Source: Herbaspirillum sp. RV1423 (GTDB lineage: Bacteria; Pseudomonadota; Gammaproteobacteria; Burkholderiales; Burkholderiaceae_D). From it: a DNA stretch of 64,000 nucleotides. Each line of letters starts with the position of its first letter. The stretch's first letter is position 1. Made by a program: the position numbers and the translations under genes. Below are positions 18,412 through 26,951 of this stretch, piece after piece. The stretch is from the NCBI RefSeq assembly GCF_000577615.1, contig NZ_CBXX010000019.1, positions 1 to 64,000 of the forward strand, read 5' to 3'. The notes under the pieces were generated by a model. It was given only the letters and a program-made list of their open reading frames with translations. It was not told the origin of the DNA and searched no databases.

Positions 18412-19326
18412 TCAGCGCGCGTACACGTCCAGGTGCTTCTGCAGGAACCGCACGCACTCGCGCACCTTGGCTGAATTCTTCAGTTGCAGCGGATACACCG
18501 CGCACAGATCCGCCTCCTGAGAATAGTCCGGCAGCACGCGCGCCAGACTGCCGTCCTCAAGGCTGGAGGCGACGTCCCAGATCGAACGCAGAATGATGCC
18601 GTGGCCGTCGATTGCCCATTGGTGGATGATTTCGCCATGGTTCGACGCCAATCCGCCGGCCACCTTGACGGTTTCCGCCCCTTTGGGCCCCATCATGCGC
18701 CAGATGCCGAACGACTGGTTGCGCTCGCGGATCACCAGGCATTGATGGCGCGTCAGGTCGGACAATATCTCCGGCGCGCCGTGACGAGTCAGGTAATCGG
18801 GACTGGCGCACAGCACACGCTGGCTGCTGATGATTCGCTTGGCGAACAGGTGCGGCTCGTGCACCGGACCGACACGGATATCGAGATCGAACCCTTCATT
18901 GATCATGTCGACCTGGCGATCGAACAACTCCAACTGGATGCGCAACGCCGGATGCAGACGCGCAAACGCCGACAGCAGCGGCGACACGTATTTACGACCC
19001 AGCGCGAAACTGGTGCTGATCTTGAGCAATCCGCGCGGCACCTGCTTGGGGCTGCTCACGGTTTCCATCATCTGATCGACGTCGTCAAGAATGCGGCGCG
19101 CCCAGTCGTGCACGTTACCGCCGTCCTCGGTCATCACCACGCGACGCGTGGTGCGATGAAACAAGCGCACCCCGAGTGCGGTTTCGAGCAAGGCGATGCG
19201 TTTGCTGACATAGGCCGGCGACGCGCCGAGCTCCTTGGCCGATTCGGCGAAGCTGTTCTTGCGCGCGACCACGCAGAACAGGCGCAAATCTTCCAGCAAA
19301 GGGGCCGTGATGGCTTGATTGTTCAC
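18412..19326 (-). CDS. LysR-family transcriptional regulator (DmlR-like)
   Basis: The 304-residue protein has the LysR helix-turn-helix (SFAESAKELGASPAYVSKRI at about residues 25-44) and a full effector domain. It starts with GTG at 19326. It is divergent from the tartrate/D-malate dehydrogenase gene with 96 bases between them, an arrangement like dmlR-dmlA in enterobacteria. It is therefore a probable activator of that gene in response to a hydroxy-dicarboxylate. Confidence 0.92.
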   Translation of the reverse strand: MNNQAITAPLLEDLRLFCVVARKNSFAESAKELGASPAYVSKRIALLETALGVRLFHRTTRRVVMTEDGGNVHDWARRILDDVDQMMETVSSPKQVPRGLLKISTSFALGRKYVSPLLSAFARLHPALRIQLELFDRQVDMINEGFDLDIRVGPVHEPHLFAKRIISSQRVLCASPDYLTRHGAPEILSDLTRHQCLVIRERNQSFGIWRMMGPKGAETVKVAGGLASNHGEIIHQWAIDGHGIILRSIWDVASSLEDGSLARVLPDYSQEADLCAVYPLQLKNSAKVRECVRFLQKHLDVYAR

Positions 19327-19350
19327 AATTCGTGTTTTATGAAGTAACCG

Positions 19351-19360
19351 ATTCGTGAAT
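19351..19360. promoter_or_regulatory. Candidate LysR site between regulator and dehydrogenase
   Basis: ATTCGTGAAT is a short interrupted palindrome (ATTC-NN-GAAT). A second partial copy of the half-site (AATTCGTG) lies 20 bases to the left. Both lie in the divergent promoter region, as expected for a LysR regulator. Confidence 0.35.
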
Positions 19361-19422
19361 TATAGCCACGCTTCCCGCCGTTATGCTTTGCATCTGGTTT
19401 TCAAGACAAAGGAGCAGACACC

Positions 19423-20499
19423 ATGACAAAACACAAGATCGCCGTGATCGCCGGCGACGGCATCGGCCAGGAAGTGATTCCGGAAGGCTTGCGCGCCGTC
19501 GACGCGGCGGCAAAGAAATTCGGCATCGAGATCGAGTACACCCATTTCGACTGGGCGCACTGCGGCTACTACGCCCAACACGGCAAGATGATGCCGGACG
19601 ACTGGTTCGATCAGTTGAAGGGATTCGAAGCGATCTTCTTCGGCGCCGTCGGCTGGCCCGCCACCGTGCCCGACCACGTCTCGCTATGGGGTTCGCTGCT
19701 GAAATTCCGCCGCGACTTCGACCTCTACGTCAACCTGCGCCCGGTGCGCCTGATGCCCGGCGTTCCCTGTCCGCTGGCCGGCCGCAAACCCGGCGACATC
19801 GATTTCTATGTCGTGCGCGAAAACACCGAGGGCGAATATTCGTCCATCGGCGGCCGCATGTATGAAGGCACCGACCGCGAAGTGGTGATCCAGGAATCCG
19901 TCTTCACGCGCCACGGCGTCGACCGCATCCTCAAATATGCTTTCGACCTCGCGCAAAGCCGTCCGAAGAAACACCTGACCTCCGCCACCAAATCCAACGG
20001 CATCGCCATCACCATGCCGTACTGGGACGAGCGTGTCGAAGCCATGGGCAAGAATTACGGCGACGTCAAATGGGACAAGTACCACATCGACATCCTGACC
20101 GCACATTTCGTGCTGAACCCGCAGCGCTTCGACGTCGTGGTCGCGCCCAACCTGTTCGGCGACATCCTGTCCGACCTCGGTCCGGCCTGCGCCGGCACCA
20201 TCGGCATCGCGCCGTCGGCCAACATCAATCCCGACCGCAAACTGCCGTCGCTGTTCGAACCGGTACATGGCTCGGCGCCCGATATCGCCGGCAAGAACAT
20301 CGCCAACCCGGTCGCCACCATCTGGTCCGGCGCGATGATGCTGGACTTCCTCGGCAATGGCCAGAAGCAATACAAGCAGGCGCACGACGCCATTCTGGCG
20401 GCGATCGAGAAAGTGCTGGTGGAGGGACCGAAAACGCCGGACCTCGGCGGCACCGGCGACACCACTACGGTCGGCAAAGCCATCGCCGCAGCAATCTGA
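19423..20499 (+). CDS. Tartrate dehydrogenase / D-malate dehydrogenase family enzyme
   Basis: The 358-residue protein belongs to the beta-decarboxylating dehydrogenase family with isopropylmalate and isocitrate dehydrogenases. It starts with the family signature KIAVIAGDGIGQEVIPEG. Substrate and metal residues are visible in VVRENTEGEYS and in the Asp-rich DVVVAPNLFGDILSDLGP, with the NAD-binding region GSAPDIAGKNIANP. The details match the TtuC/DmlA group, which oxidises tartrate or D-malate using NAD+ and Mn2+. The divergent LysR gene and the downstream TRAP binding protein suggest a hydroxy-dicarboxylate utilisation locus. The exact substrate cannot be settled from sequence. Confidence 0.9.
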   Translation: MTKHKIAVIAGDGIGQEVIPEGLRAVDAAAKKFGIEIEYTHFDWAHCGYYAQHGKMMPDDWFDQLKGFEAIFFGAVGWPATVPDHVSLWGSLLKFRRDFDLYVNLRPVRLMPGVPCPLAGRKPGDIDFYVVRENTEGEYSSIGGRMYEGTDREVVIQESVFTRHGVDRILKYAFDLAQSRPKKHLTSATKSNGIAITMPYWDERVEAMGKNYGDVKWDKYHIDILTAHFVLNPQRFDVVVAPNLFGDILSDLGPACAGTIGIAPSANINPDRKLPSLFEPVHGSAPDIAGKNIANPVATIWSGAMMLDFLGNGQKQYKQAHDAILAAIEKVLVEGPKTPDLGGTGDTTTVGKAIAAAI

Positions 20500-20598
20500 T
20501 GCGCTGATTGCCGGTCCCACGTCCGGATGCAGCTAGCGCTCGCCAGAAGCGCGGCTGCATCATTCAAACGGATGCCATTCCCAAGAGGAGGAGACACC

Positions 20599-21609
20599 AT
20601 GCAACACTGGAAAACCATCGTCGCAACCACAGCCCTGTTTGCCTTCGGCGCACACGCACAAACGGCGCAACAACCGATCGTCATCAAATTCAGCCACGTC
20701 GTCGCCGCCAACACATCCAAAGGCAAGACCGCGGAATACTTCAAGAAAATCGTCGAGGAACGCACCGGCGGCCGCGTCAAGGTCGAGGTCTATCCCAACA
20801 GCCAGCTCTACAAGGACAAGGAAGAACTCGAAGCCCTGCAAATGGGCTCGGTGCAAATGCTGGCGCCGACCTTCGGCAAGTTCGGTCCGATGGGCGTACG
20901 CGAGTTCGAAGTGTTCGACCTGCCCTATCTGTTCGACAACATGGCGCAGGCGCAAAAGGTGACGCAAGGGCCGATCGGCCATGCCTTGCTGAAGAAGCTC
21001 GACGCCAAAGGCCTGACCGGCCTGGCGATGTGGGACAGCGGCTTTCTCGACTGGACCTCCAACAAGCCAATCCTGAAGCCTTCCGATATCAAGGGCATGA
21101 AGATCCGCATCCAGTCGTCCAAGGTGATCGATGCACGCACGCGCGTGGTCGGCGCACTGCCGCAGGTAATGCCGTGGTCGGAAATCTACCAGGGCTTGCA
21201 GACCGGCGTGGTCGACGGCCAGGAAAACCCGCCATCCATCGTCAGCACCGCCAAGCTGTTCGAGGTGCAGAAGTTCATGACGATCTCTGAGCACGGCTAT
21301 CACGGCTATGTGTTCATCGCCTACAAGCGCTTCTGGGATTCGCTGCCCGCCGACGTCAAGCCGGTCATGGACAAGGCCGTCAAGGACGCCACCGACTATT
21401 TCAACAGCAACGCCAAGAAAGAGAACGACGATGCGCTGGAAGACATCCGGAAAACCGGCAAGATGAAAATCCTGACCATGACGCCTGAAGAAAAGAACGA
21501 ATGGAAGACTATCCAGTACAAGGTCCATCGCGAAATGGAAGACCGCATCGGCAAGGACCTGATCCAGTCGATCTACAAGGAAATCGGCCGCGGCCCGGAC
21601 GGCAAGTAA
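20599..21609 (+). CDS. TRAP transporter solute-binding protein (DctP family)
   Basis: The 336-residue protein has a cleaved signal peptide (about 21 residues, ending GAHAQ) and a DctP fold. Typical stretches are IVIKFSHVVAANTSKGKTAE near the start, GQENPPS in the middle, and a ligand-binding Arg in MKIRIQSSKV. It binds a carboxylate in the periplasm. ATG 20599 follows AGGAGGAG. It is 99 bases after the dehydrogenase gene and ends at an intrinsic terminator at 21674. No DctQ or DctM membrane subunit is encoded nearby, so it must work with permeases elsewhere or have a sensory role. Confidence 0.93.
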   Translation: MQHWKTIVATTALFAFGAHAQTAQQPIVIKFSHVVAANTSKGKTAEYFKKIVEERTGGRVKVEVYPNSQLYKDKEELEALQMGSVQMLAPTFGKFGPMGVREFEVFDLPYLFDNMAQAQKVTQGPIGHALLKKLDAKGLTGLAMWDSGFLDWTSNKPILKPSDIKGMKIRIQSSKVIDARTRVVGALPQVMPWSEIYQGLQTGVVDGQENPPSIVSTAKLFEVQKFMTISEHGYHGYVFIAYKRFWDSLPADVKPVMDKAVKDATDYFNSNAKKENDDALEDIRKTGKMKILTMTPEEKNEWKTIQYKVHREMEDRIGKDLIQSIYKEIGRGPDGK

Positions 21610-21673
21610 GCAGTAAGTACGTGGCAAGTAATTAGCAAGTAAGCATCGCTGACGCCGATACGAGCGTTGCGCA

Positions 21674-21707
21674 ACCGGCGTTTCCCTATGGAGCGCCGGT
21701 TTTTTTT
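21674..21707 (+). terminator. Rho-independent terminator after the TRAP gene
   Basis: ACCGGCG, a 13-base loop and CGCCGGT followed by eight T residues form a standard intrinsic terminator 64 bases past the dctP-type stop. Confidence 0.88.
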
Positions 21708-21794
21708 GCCTCCGCGGCAATTTCTGAAATACAGCAGCCCCATGCCGTGTTAGGATTTGCGCCGTAAAATGACCGGACGCCCTCCAGCAAACCC

Positions 21795-21914
21795 ATGAAG
21801 ATTCGACTCGCGCAATTCACTGCCGCATGGAGCGCTTATGCGCTGCTGTGGTCGGTGACGCTGCTGATCATGCTGGAAGACGACGCCGCCATGCTGGCGT
21901 TCTTGTTTTCGTGA
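21795..21914 (+). CDS. Possible 39-residue single-pass membrane peptide
   Basis: The frame encodes MKIRLAQFTAAWSAYALLW, then a hydrophobic stretch (SVTLLIMLE) and a short tail, with a TGA 28 bases before the adhesin-like gene. It looks like a small membrane peptide, but there is no clear ribosome site and no recognised family. Confidence 0.3.
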   Translation: MKIRLAQFTAAWSAYALLWSVTLLIMLEDDAAMLAFLFS

Positions 21915-21942
21915 ACGCCGCACACTCACCGAACGGGACAAG

Positions 21943-22341
21943 ATGAAATTTGCAGTACTAGCGCTGTTGCTGGTGTCGAATCAGGTTGTGGCCGCGCAAT
22001 GGTCATTGCTCGGCGACAATGACTTCGGCACCTTCTTTGTCGACAAATCCAGCATCGAACGGGGCCGCAGCATCCTGCAAGCCAATATCCTGCTCAACTG
22101 GACCAAGCCGCAAGTGCTGCAAGGCCACGAAAAATACTATTCCTCGGAAGTATCGGTCGCCTACCTCGACTGCGAAAACAAGCGCATCGGCTTCGGCAGC
22201 CGCAGCATGTACCCCAAGCTGGATGCCCAGGGCGGCGCGCTGTTCTCGCCTTACCTGGCCTTTTCCGAGGTCAGGCTGCAGGATACCGTGCCCGGTTCGA
22301 CCGGCGCGCAAATGATCAAATCCATCTGCAATACGAAGTAA
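21943..22341 (+). CDS. Surface-adhesin protein E-like secreted protein
   Basis: The 132-residue protein has an 18-residue signal peptide ending VVAAQ and the pattern W..LGDNDFGTFFVDKSSI followed by a two-cysteine domain (YLDCENKRIG and IKSICNTK). This matches the small adhesin E-like family (PF16747 type), first named after a Haemophilus surface protein. In betaproteobacteria these are common periplasmic or surface proteins without known function. It is convergent with the permease gene, 12 bases away. Confidence 0.75.
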   Translation: MKFAVLALLLVSNQVVAAQWSLLGDNDFGTFFVDKSSIERGRSILQANILLNWTKPQVLQGHEKYYSSEVSVAYLDCENKRIGFGSRSMYPKLDAQGGALFSPYLAFSEVRLQDTVPGSTGAQMIKSICNTK

Positions 22342-22353
22342 CAACCGCGGCGC

Positions 22354-24309
22354 TCACACCTTCATCGGCAAGATCACCATCTGCAAGCCGTCGAAATGCA
22401 ACCGGCGCTGGATCGCCAGCGCGGCCTGGTTGTGCAGCAGCCGGATGAACCAGTTGTCCTGTTCGAAAATCAGCTTGCTGGTGAAAAAAATCGCATTCGG
22501 ATATCGCCTGCTGATGTCATGGCAGAGCTTGGTGACCTCCTGCACCGCATCCGTGCCGAAACCCAGATAGGAAGACGACGCCATGCCGTGGCTGCGGCAA
22601 AAGTCCACGAAAAATCGCAGCGTCGCATTGGCCTCGGCCCGCATCTGCTCCACCGCGCCCTCTCCGCCATAGGCATGCGAATCGACCGTGCGCGCGTTGA
22701 CGAAGATAAAATTCTTGAAGTGATCCGGGAACATCCGCTGCACCCACAGCAAGGCATGCAAGCCGCCGCCGCGCGATGTGCCGACGATGAACACCGCCGT
22801 CTGCCTGGCGGGATCCGGCAGGATCGCTTCCATATTGGCGCCGAACGGCTGGCTTGAGAAAATCTGGTCGACCGAGCGGATCGCGTCCTTGGTCGCGCGG
22901 TAATGATTGCGGATATAAATGCACAGCGCCGACATCCCGGCAATGATGAACGCCGTGGCCCAGCCGCCGGCGAACATCTTCTCGACCAGCAGCACCGACA
23001 AGATCGAGGCGCAGATCGCGAAACCCAGCAGCGACAGCACAAAACGCCGCTTCCAGTGCGCCAGTTGGCGGCGATGACGCCACCAGTAGCGGCACAGGCC
23101 GAACAGCGAAATCGCAAACGTCAGGAACACCGAGATCGAATACAGCACGATCAGCAGCGTCACGCTGCCCTGGGTCCAGAACAGGATCGCCAGCGCGGCG
23201 ATGCCCATCACCAGGATGCCGTTCTGCGTCACCAGCCGCGTCGACAGGTAACGGAACTTGTGCGGCACCCAGGAATCGGCCGCCATGTTGGACAGCACCG
23301 CCGGCCCGCCCAGGAACCCGGTGTTGGCGGCCACGAACAGCAATCCCGCCTCGAACGCCAGCACCACCGCCAGCAACATGTCGTTGAGCCACTGGCTGCC
23401 GCTGCCCATGCTGTCGATGATCATGCGGAAGGTGGTTGCGTTGAGCGTTTCGCCGTCGACATGGCGCGCATCCCACAGCAGATACAGCAAAAAGATCCCG
23501 CCCGCCGTGAACGCCAGCGACAAAGCCATATACAGCATGGTCATCTTGCCGGTGCGCACGCGCGGCTCGGCCAGCATGTTGACATTGTTGGACACCGCCT
23601 CCAGCCCGGTGTAGGTGCCGCCGCCCTGCGAATACGCCAGCAGCAGCATGCTCGCCACGCCGGTCCAGCCGATCTGCTGCGCCAGATTGCCGGTATCCGA
23701 CAAGGTCGTCGGCACCAGCGCCGGCAAATAGTCGACATGCACGAAGATGCCATACACGATCAGCACCAGATGAGTGGCCACAAAACCGAGGAAAACCGGC
23801 AGCAGGAAGCGGATCGCCTCCTTCAGTCCGCGCAGGTTGAGCATGATCAGCACGGCGATGAAAAAAGCCTCGGCCCACAGCTTATAGTCCTGGAATCCCA
23901 GCGGCAGCAGCGAAGCCAGCGCATCCACGCCGGAGGCAACGGAAATCGCGATGGTCAGCACATAGTCGAGAATCAGCGCCACGCCCGACACCAGCCCGAG
24001 GTAGGGTCCGACCAGCTTGGTGGCGACGCGGTAACCGCCGCCGCCGGTCGGGAACAATTCGATGACCTGGTTATAGGCCAGCGCAATGATGAACACCGTC
24101 ACCGCCGTCGCCAGCGCAAGGTACAAGCCCAGGTGGGTATGCGGGCCCAGCGCGCGAAAACTCTCCTCGGGACCATAAGCCGACGACGACAAGCCGTCCG
24201 CGCCCAAGCCCACCCACGCCAGAAAAGCCACCAGAGCCAGCGAATGGCGCGTCTCGCTCTGGAACGGATCAAGCGCCTTGCCCAACAAAATCTCTCGAAT
24301 CTTCAACAT
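22354..24309 (-). CDS. APC-superfamily permease with C-terminal cytoplasmic domain
   Basis: The 651-residue protein has about 12 membrane helices in the first 460 residues. Helix 1 contains the broken-helix motif LGADGLSSSAYGPEE and another conserved segment is ELFPTGGGGYRVATKLVGPY. These are typical of APC-family amino acid or K+ (KimA-like) carriers. A soluble region of about 170 residues follows, with an alpha/beta pattern (AVFIVGTSRGGGLHALLWVQ), like the regulatory domains of KimA-type proteins. ATG 24309 was preferred over an upstream ATG at 24420 because family members start with a short LGKALDPF-like segment. The substrate is not determined. Confidence 0.85.
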   Translation of the reverse strand: MLKIREILLGKALDPFQSETRHSLALVAFLAWVGLGADGLSSSAYGPEESFRALGPHTHLGLYLALATAVTVFIIALAYNQVIELFPTGGGGYRVATKLVGPYLGLVSGVALILDYVLTIAISVASGVDALASLLPLGFQDYKLWAEAFFIAVLIMLNLRGLKEAIRFLLPVFLGFVATHLVLIVYGIFVHVDYLPALVPTTLSDTGNLAQQIGWTGVASMLLLAYSQGGGTYTGLEAVSNNVNMLAEPRVRTGKMTMLYMALSLAFTAGGIFLLYLLWDARHVDGETLNATTFRMIIDSMGSGSQWLNDMLLAVVLAFEAGLLFVAANTGFLGGPAVLSNMAADSWVPHKFRYLSTRLVTQNGILVMGIAALAILFWTQGSVTLLIVLYSISVFLTFAISLFGLCRYWWRHRRQLAHWKRRFVLSLLGFAICASILSVLLVEKMFAGGWATAFIIAGMSALCIYIRNHYRATKDAIRSVDQIFSSQPFGANMEAILPDPARQTAVFIVGTSRGGGLHALLWVQRMFPDHFKNFIFVNARTVDSHAYGGEGAVEQMRAEANATLRFFVDFCRSHGMASSSYLGFGTDAVQEVTKLCHDISRRYPNAIFFTSKLIFEQDNWFIRLLHNQAALAIQRRLHFDGLQMVILPMKV

Positions 24310-24448
24310 GCAATATGTGCCGCGCACTTCGACATTTTCACTCAAGCGGCGATGATACCCGTTTGCGCCGCAGTGCGACATGACGAGTATCTGATGGAAG
24401 GGTATTGCCCGGTCCGCCAAAATCGGTCATAATCGCGGTCTTGCGTTT

Positions 24449-24535
24449 GCCGGGATGGCGGAATAGGTAGACGCACGGGACTCAAAATCCCGCGGTGGTG
24501 ACACCGTGCCGGTTCGATTCCGGCTCCCGGCACCA
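24449..24535 (+). tRNA. tRNA-Leu (anticodon CAA)
   Basis: The 87-base sequence folds as a class II tRNA. The acceptor stem GCCGGGA pairs with TCCCGGC, the anticodon stem/loop is CGGGA-CTCAAAA-TCCCG with anticodon CAA, a long variable arm follows, the T arm contains GGTTCGATTCC, and CCA is encoded at 24533-24535. The discriminator base is A, as for leucine tRNAs. The accessory segment of the window begins directly after it, so it may be an integration target. Confidence 0.96.
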
Positions 24536-24550
24536 GTAGCTTTCGTTTAA

Positions 24551-24576
24551 AAATGCACCTTTCGGGGTGCATTTTT
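24551..24576 (+). terminator. Terminator after tRNA-Leu
   Basis: AAATGCACC-TTTCGG-GGTGCATTT followed by further T residues is an intrinsic terminator 15 bases past the tRNA 3' end. Confidence 0.85.
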
Positions 24577-24747
24577 ACTTTCTTGGGCAAAAATAAGTAC
24601 AGACCGTTACGGCTGAAAATACCGCCTTGTACTCTGCCACTTTGTCCCCCGATGTCCTGGCGGGTACCAAGAATGTCCTAGGAAGACAGTCATTAATTAG
24701 CGTACAAAAACAACCCGCAGCACCGCTCTGAGTTCACCATATTGAGT

Positions 24748-24906
24748 TCACCGTAAATTATGACCTTCACCGCAGGTTATGACCTTTGCCGCTTTCGCCG
24801 CTGTTCGATTAGCATCTTCTCGCTCCTTCTTGGCGACACGAGCTTCATGGTCGGCCTTATCTTGACCGATCCGAATTTGACGGAACCCCACCTGTGTGCT
24901 TTTCAT
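24748..24906 (-). CDS. Small hypothetical protein, accessory segment
   Basis: ATG 24904-24906 opens a 52-residue frame beginning MKSTQVGFRQIRIGQDKADH, rich in Lys, Arg, Glu and Ala in its middle (helical), and ending after a Cys-Gly-Glu-Gly-His segment. It follows the frameshifted gene at 24931 in the same direction. The composition looks coding, but no family is recognised and the end may be decayed. The stretch 24577-24747 to its left holds only short imperfect repeats (GAGTTCACC twice, TTATGACCTT twice) and no gene that I can support. Confidence 0.35.
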   Translation of the reverse strand: MKSTQVGFRQIRIGQDKADHEARVAKKEREDANRTAAKAAKVITCGEGHNLR

Positions 24907-24930
24907 CGCATGCTTTTTCTTTGCAGATGA

Positions 24931-25147
24931 TCAGAAGCCGTACTTCGCCAGCAATGACTCAGCTCGATCAAAGTCACCGCTGGTCGGCTGGTAAGCACCA
25001 ATACGGTCTTCTAGCGCGCGAGCAATCGACCAGTCTGTGCCTGTGGCCCTACGTTCTTCCAGATTCTGATGCAGTTTCATTAGGCGCATTGCCAGTTCGT
25101 CAGCCAGCGCGTTCGGGTTCTCGTTTTGGGGCGTTCGTATGCGCCAT
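24931..25147 (-). pseudogene. Frameshifted small gene, accessory segment
   Basis: A gene with start ATG 25147 and ribosome site AGGA reads MAHTNAPK and then goes out of frame at a C4A4 run (plus strand 25125-25132, TTTTGGGG). In the +1 frame a well-formed protein continues (NENPNALADELAMRLMKLHQ and onward, ending LLAKYGF at the stop at 24931). The upstream gene ends inside this ribosome site, which supports the start. A single-base insertion would explain the break, or a sequencing error. A shorter intact version could start at ATG 25089 (52 residues). No family recognised. Confidence 0.5.
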
Positions 25148-25155
25148 CTTTTTTC

Positions 25156-25359
25156 CTATTTGATGACCGGCTCTAAAAACCAATGCCCATCTTCGCGTAT
25201 GAGCTGGACTTCTTCGGACCTCAACTCGGTGGCCGTCTGTGCGTCGGGGCCATCTCTCAGTACCGCCGCCACCCGGTCCAGCTCGTCCGGCATTGCATTG
25301 TCGATTGAGACGGGAATTCTCACTATCCTAGCGGCCTTATACGTCGAGTGCGTGAACAT
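25156..25359 (-). CDS. Hypothetical protein, accessory segment
   Basis: The 67-residue protein begins MFTHSTYKAARIVRIPVSID and contains DELDRVAAVLRDGPDAQTAT. It has the look of a real small acidic protein, with AGGA seven bases before the ATG. The frameshifted gene at 25147 starts eight bases after its stop, so the two are probably co-transcribed. I do not recognise the family or its function. Confidence 0.6.
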   Translation of the reverse strand: MFTHSTYKAARIVRIPVSIDNAMPDELDRVAAVLRDGPDAQTATELRSEEVQLIREDGHWFLEPVIK

Positions 25360-25412
25360 ATTTTTCCTAGAGCTTATTATTTTCGATTTTCGGGTAATAA
25401 TCCGTTCGGCTA

Positions 25413-25925
25413 TTATGGTATCGGGATAGGTGGAGTAATAGGAATAATCACAGGAGAATCGTTTCCATCAGGTTCCCACACTCTCCTGCCCTTGATCTTA
25501 GAGATTCTAGCGAGATGTTGAGGTATTCCTGGCGCGTTCCAAGTATGGCTCACATTGTCCACACTGAACTTATAGGGAATCTTACCAAAGCTGACTGTTA
25601 TCTGAGAGAGCATGGAATCGCTATCGTCTAGTAGATCAATCTGTACGCATGGCCACCAGGCTATACCCTCATCGAGCGGCCATCCCGTTCTACGCATGAC
25701 AGCGAGATGTCCAACCGTACCTACGATACTTCCATCAGAATACAGCGTCATTGTCGATGGAGCCACCCAGTGAAGATGATCTGGTTCCCAGGTAGAGAAA
25801 TTCCATGTCCCCATATTCCACTTAACAGGCGGCTCAATGTCTTCGATCTTTTTTCGCATCTCTATCATCAGCGCCGTTGGCTCTGTGACTGGGTAAGGAA
25901 GGTCTTTGGTCGCTGGCTTTTTCAT
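25413..25925 (-). CDS. Hypothetical protein, accessory segment
   Basis: The 170-residue protein starts after a strong ribosome site (AAAGGAG, eight bases before ATG 25925). It is rich in tryptophan (for example WNMGTWNFSTW and AWWPC), has no signal peptide or membrane segment, and ends in a proline/isoleucine repeat (PIIPITPPIPIP-like). The alternation of Thr/Ser/aromatic residues suggests a beta-sheet fold. I cannot place it in a family. It lies between two other unrecognised genes on the same strand. Confidence 0.6.
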   Translation of the reverse strand: MKKPATKDLPYPVTEPTALMIEMRKKIEDIEPPVKWNMGTWNFSTWEPDHLHWVAPSTMTLYSDGSIVGTVGHLAVMRRTGWPLDEGIAWWPCVQIDLLDDSDSMLSQITVSFGKIPYKFSVDNVSHTWNAPGIPQHLARISKIKGRRVWEPDGNDSPVIIPITPPIPIP

Positions 25926-25991
25926 GTCGATTCTCCTTTGCGCTAGAAAGCGTAAATTGAGTGGCTTCCATAATTCTGTTTTCCGATCCGC

Positions 25992-26753
25992 CTAATCAGC
26001 ACTTTCACGATCCTTAAGCCAAGCTTTCCCAAACCATTTAGGCAGATCGCCGACAACGTCATTCATGATATTTTCAGGGACGGCTTTCCAAAAAGCGGTA
26101 ATTGCTTCGGCGAATACCGTTATGTTTTCGTCGCTGACCTTCAACTGCTGGTAATCGATATGGCGCCGGGTGAGATCGTGAAAATTTGGAAATGGGCTCG
26201 AAAAATAACCTGGATGGCGCTGGTTTAGCTCATCAAGTGAATTTCCCTTGCCATGTTTGTAGACATTCACAACCAAGCGGCAGGTATCGATCACTTCGTA
26301 GTAGGGCTCTTTTCGATAATCCCACCTCAAGCCTACGAACAGATCTGCGAGGTTGTCATTGGTCTGAGCCCATATCTTGGCAGCAACCTTGTCACCTTGG
26401 TGCCAATGATGGATCTCACGAACAGTCCAGTCTCTAAACTGCTTGTCCCATTCGTGGTACATCCCCGCAACAACACTCAGGCGAGTTTGCTCGTGCATCT
26501 CCGTGAGCATTGTGTAGAAGGAGATCGCCTCGTCGTGTGCTCTTTCGTAGAATGCCCCTTCATCGTCGCGGTCTGGGTCAAAATGACGACCGCTACGCTC
26601 TAGCCATTCTTTGCCTGCTCGCTCCGCATCTCCATCGATGTCGCCGAACTGAGAAAGTAGACGTGAACGTGCCTGACGTACGTAGAATTCGTGCCGCTCA
26701 ATGAGCAACTGGCGGAACGGCCCATACATTTGAAATAAGGCGTATCTGCTCAT
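25992..26753 (-). CDS. Hypothetical protein, predicted all-helical
   Basis: The 253-residue protein begins MSRYALFQMYGPFRQLLIER and is mostly helical, polar and rich in Trp, His and Asp. A GAGGA site precedes ATG 26753. Around residues 159-167 it has CRLVVNVYKHGKG, an Arg...His arrangement reminiscent of HEPN-like helical proteins found in defence and toxin loci, but the spacing is not the classical RxxxxxH, so this is only a hint. The genes downstream on the same strand are also unrecognised. Confidence 0.65.
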   Translation of the reverse strand: MSRYALFQMYGPFRQLLIERHEFYVRQARSRLLSQFGDIDGDAERAGKEWLERSGRHFDPDRDDEGAFYERAHDEAISFYTMLTEMHEQTRLSVVAGMYHEWDKQFRDWTVREIHHWHQGDKVAAKIWAQTNDNLADLFVGLRWDYRKEPYYEVIDTCRLVVNVYKHGKGNSLDELNQRHPGYFSSPFPNFHDLTRRHIDYQQLKVSDENITVFAEAITAFWKAVPENIMNDVVGDLPKWFGKAWLKDRESAD

Positions 26754-26951
26754 GCATTTTCCTCGTTGTCAGCTTGGTTCGCAAATTTCGGTTTTGGCCT
26801 GTGCCAACGCGGTGCTTACTTCATCGACCAGTGACGCAAAGACTGCCGACTTTCCTGCCGAAGCAAGGCCAGGACATTGAGGCGCCTGCACACCTGCAAA
26901 TCGCAGCCCCAAAGCTGTCGGCGGTCGCGGCAAATCTGAAGACAAATCCTG

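Noticed and set aside
25125-25132. -1 programmed frameshift at CCCAAAA
   Set aside because: The heptamer is in the right phase for -1 slippage, but the continuing protein lies in the +1 frame, so classical -1 recoding does not restore it.
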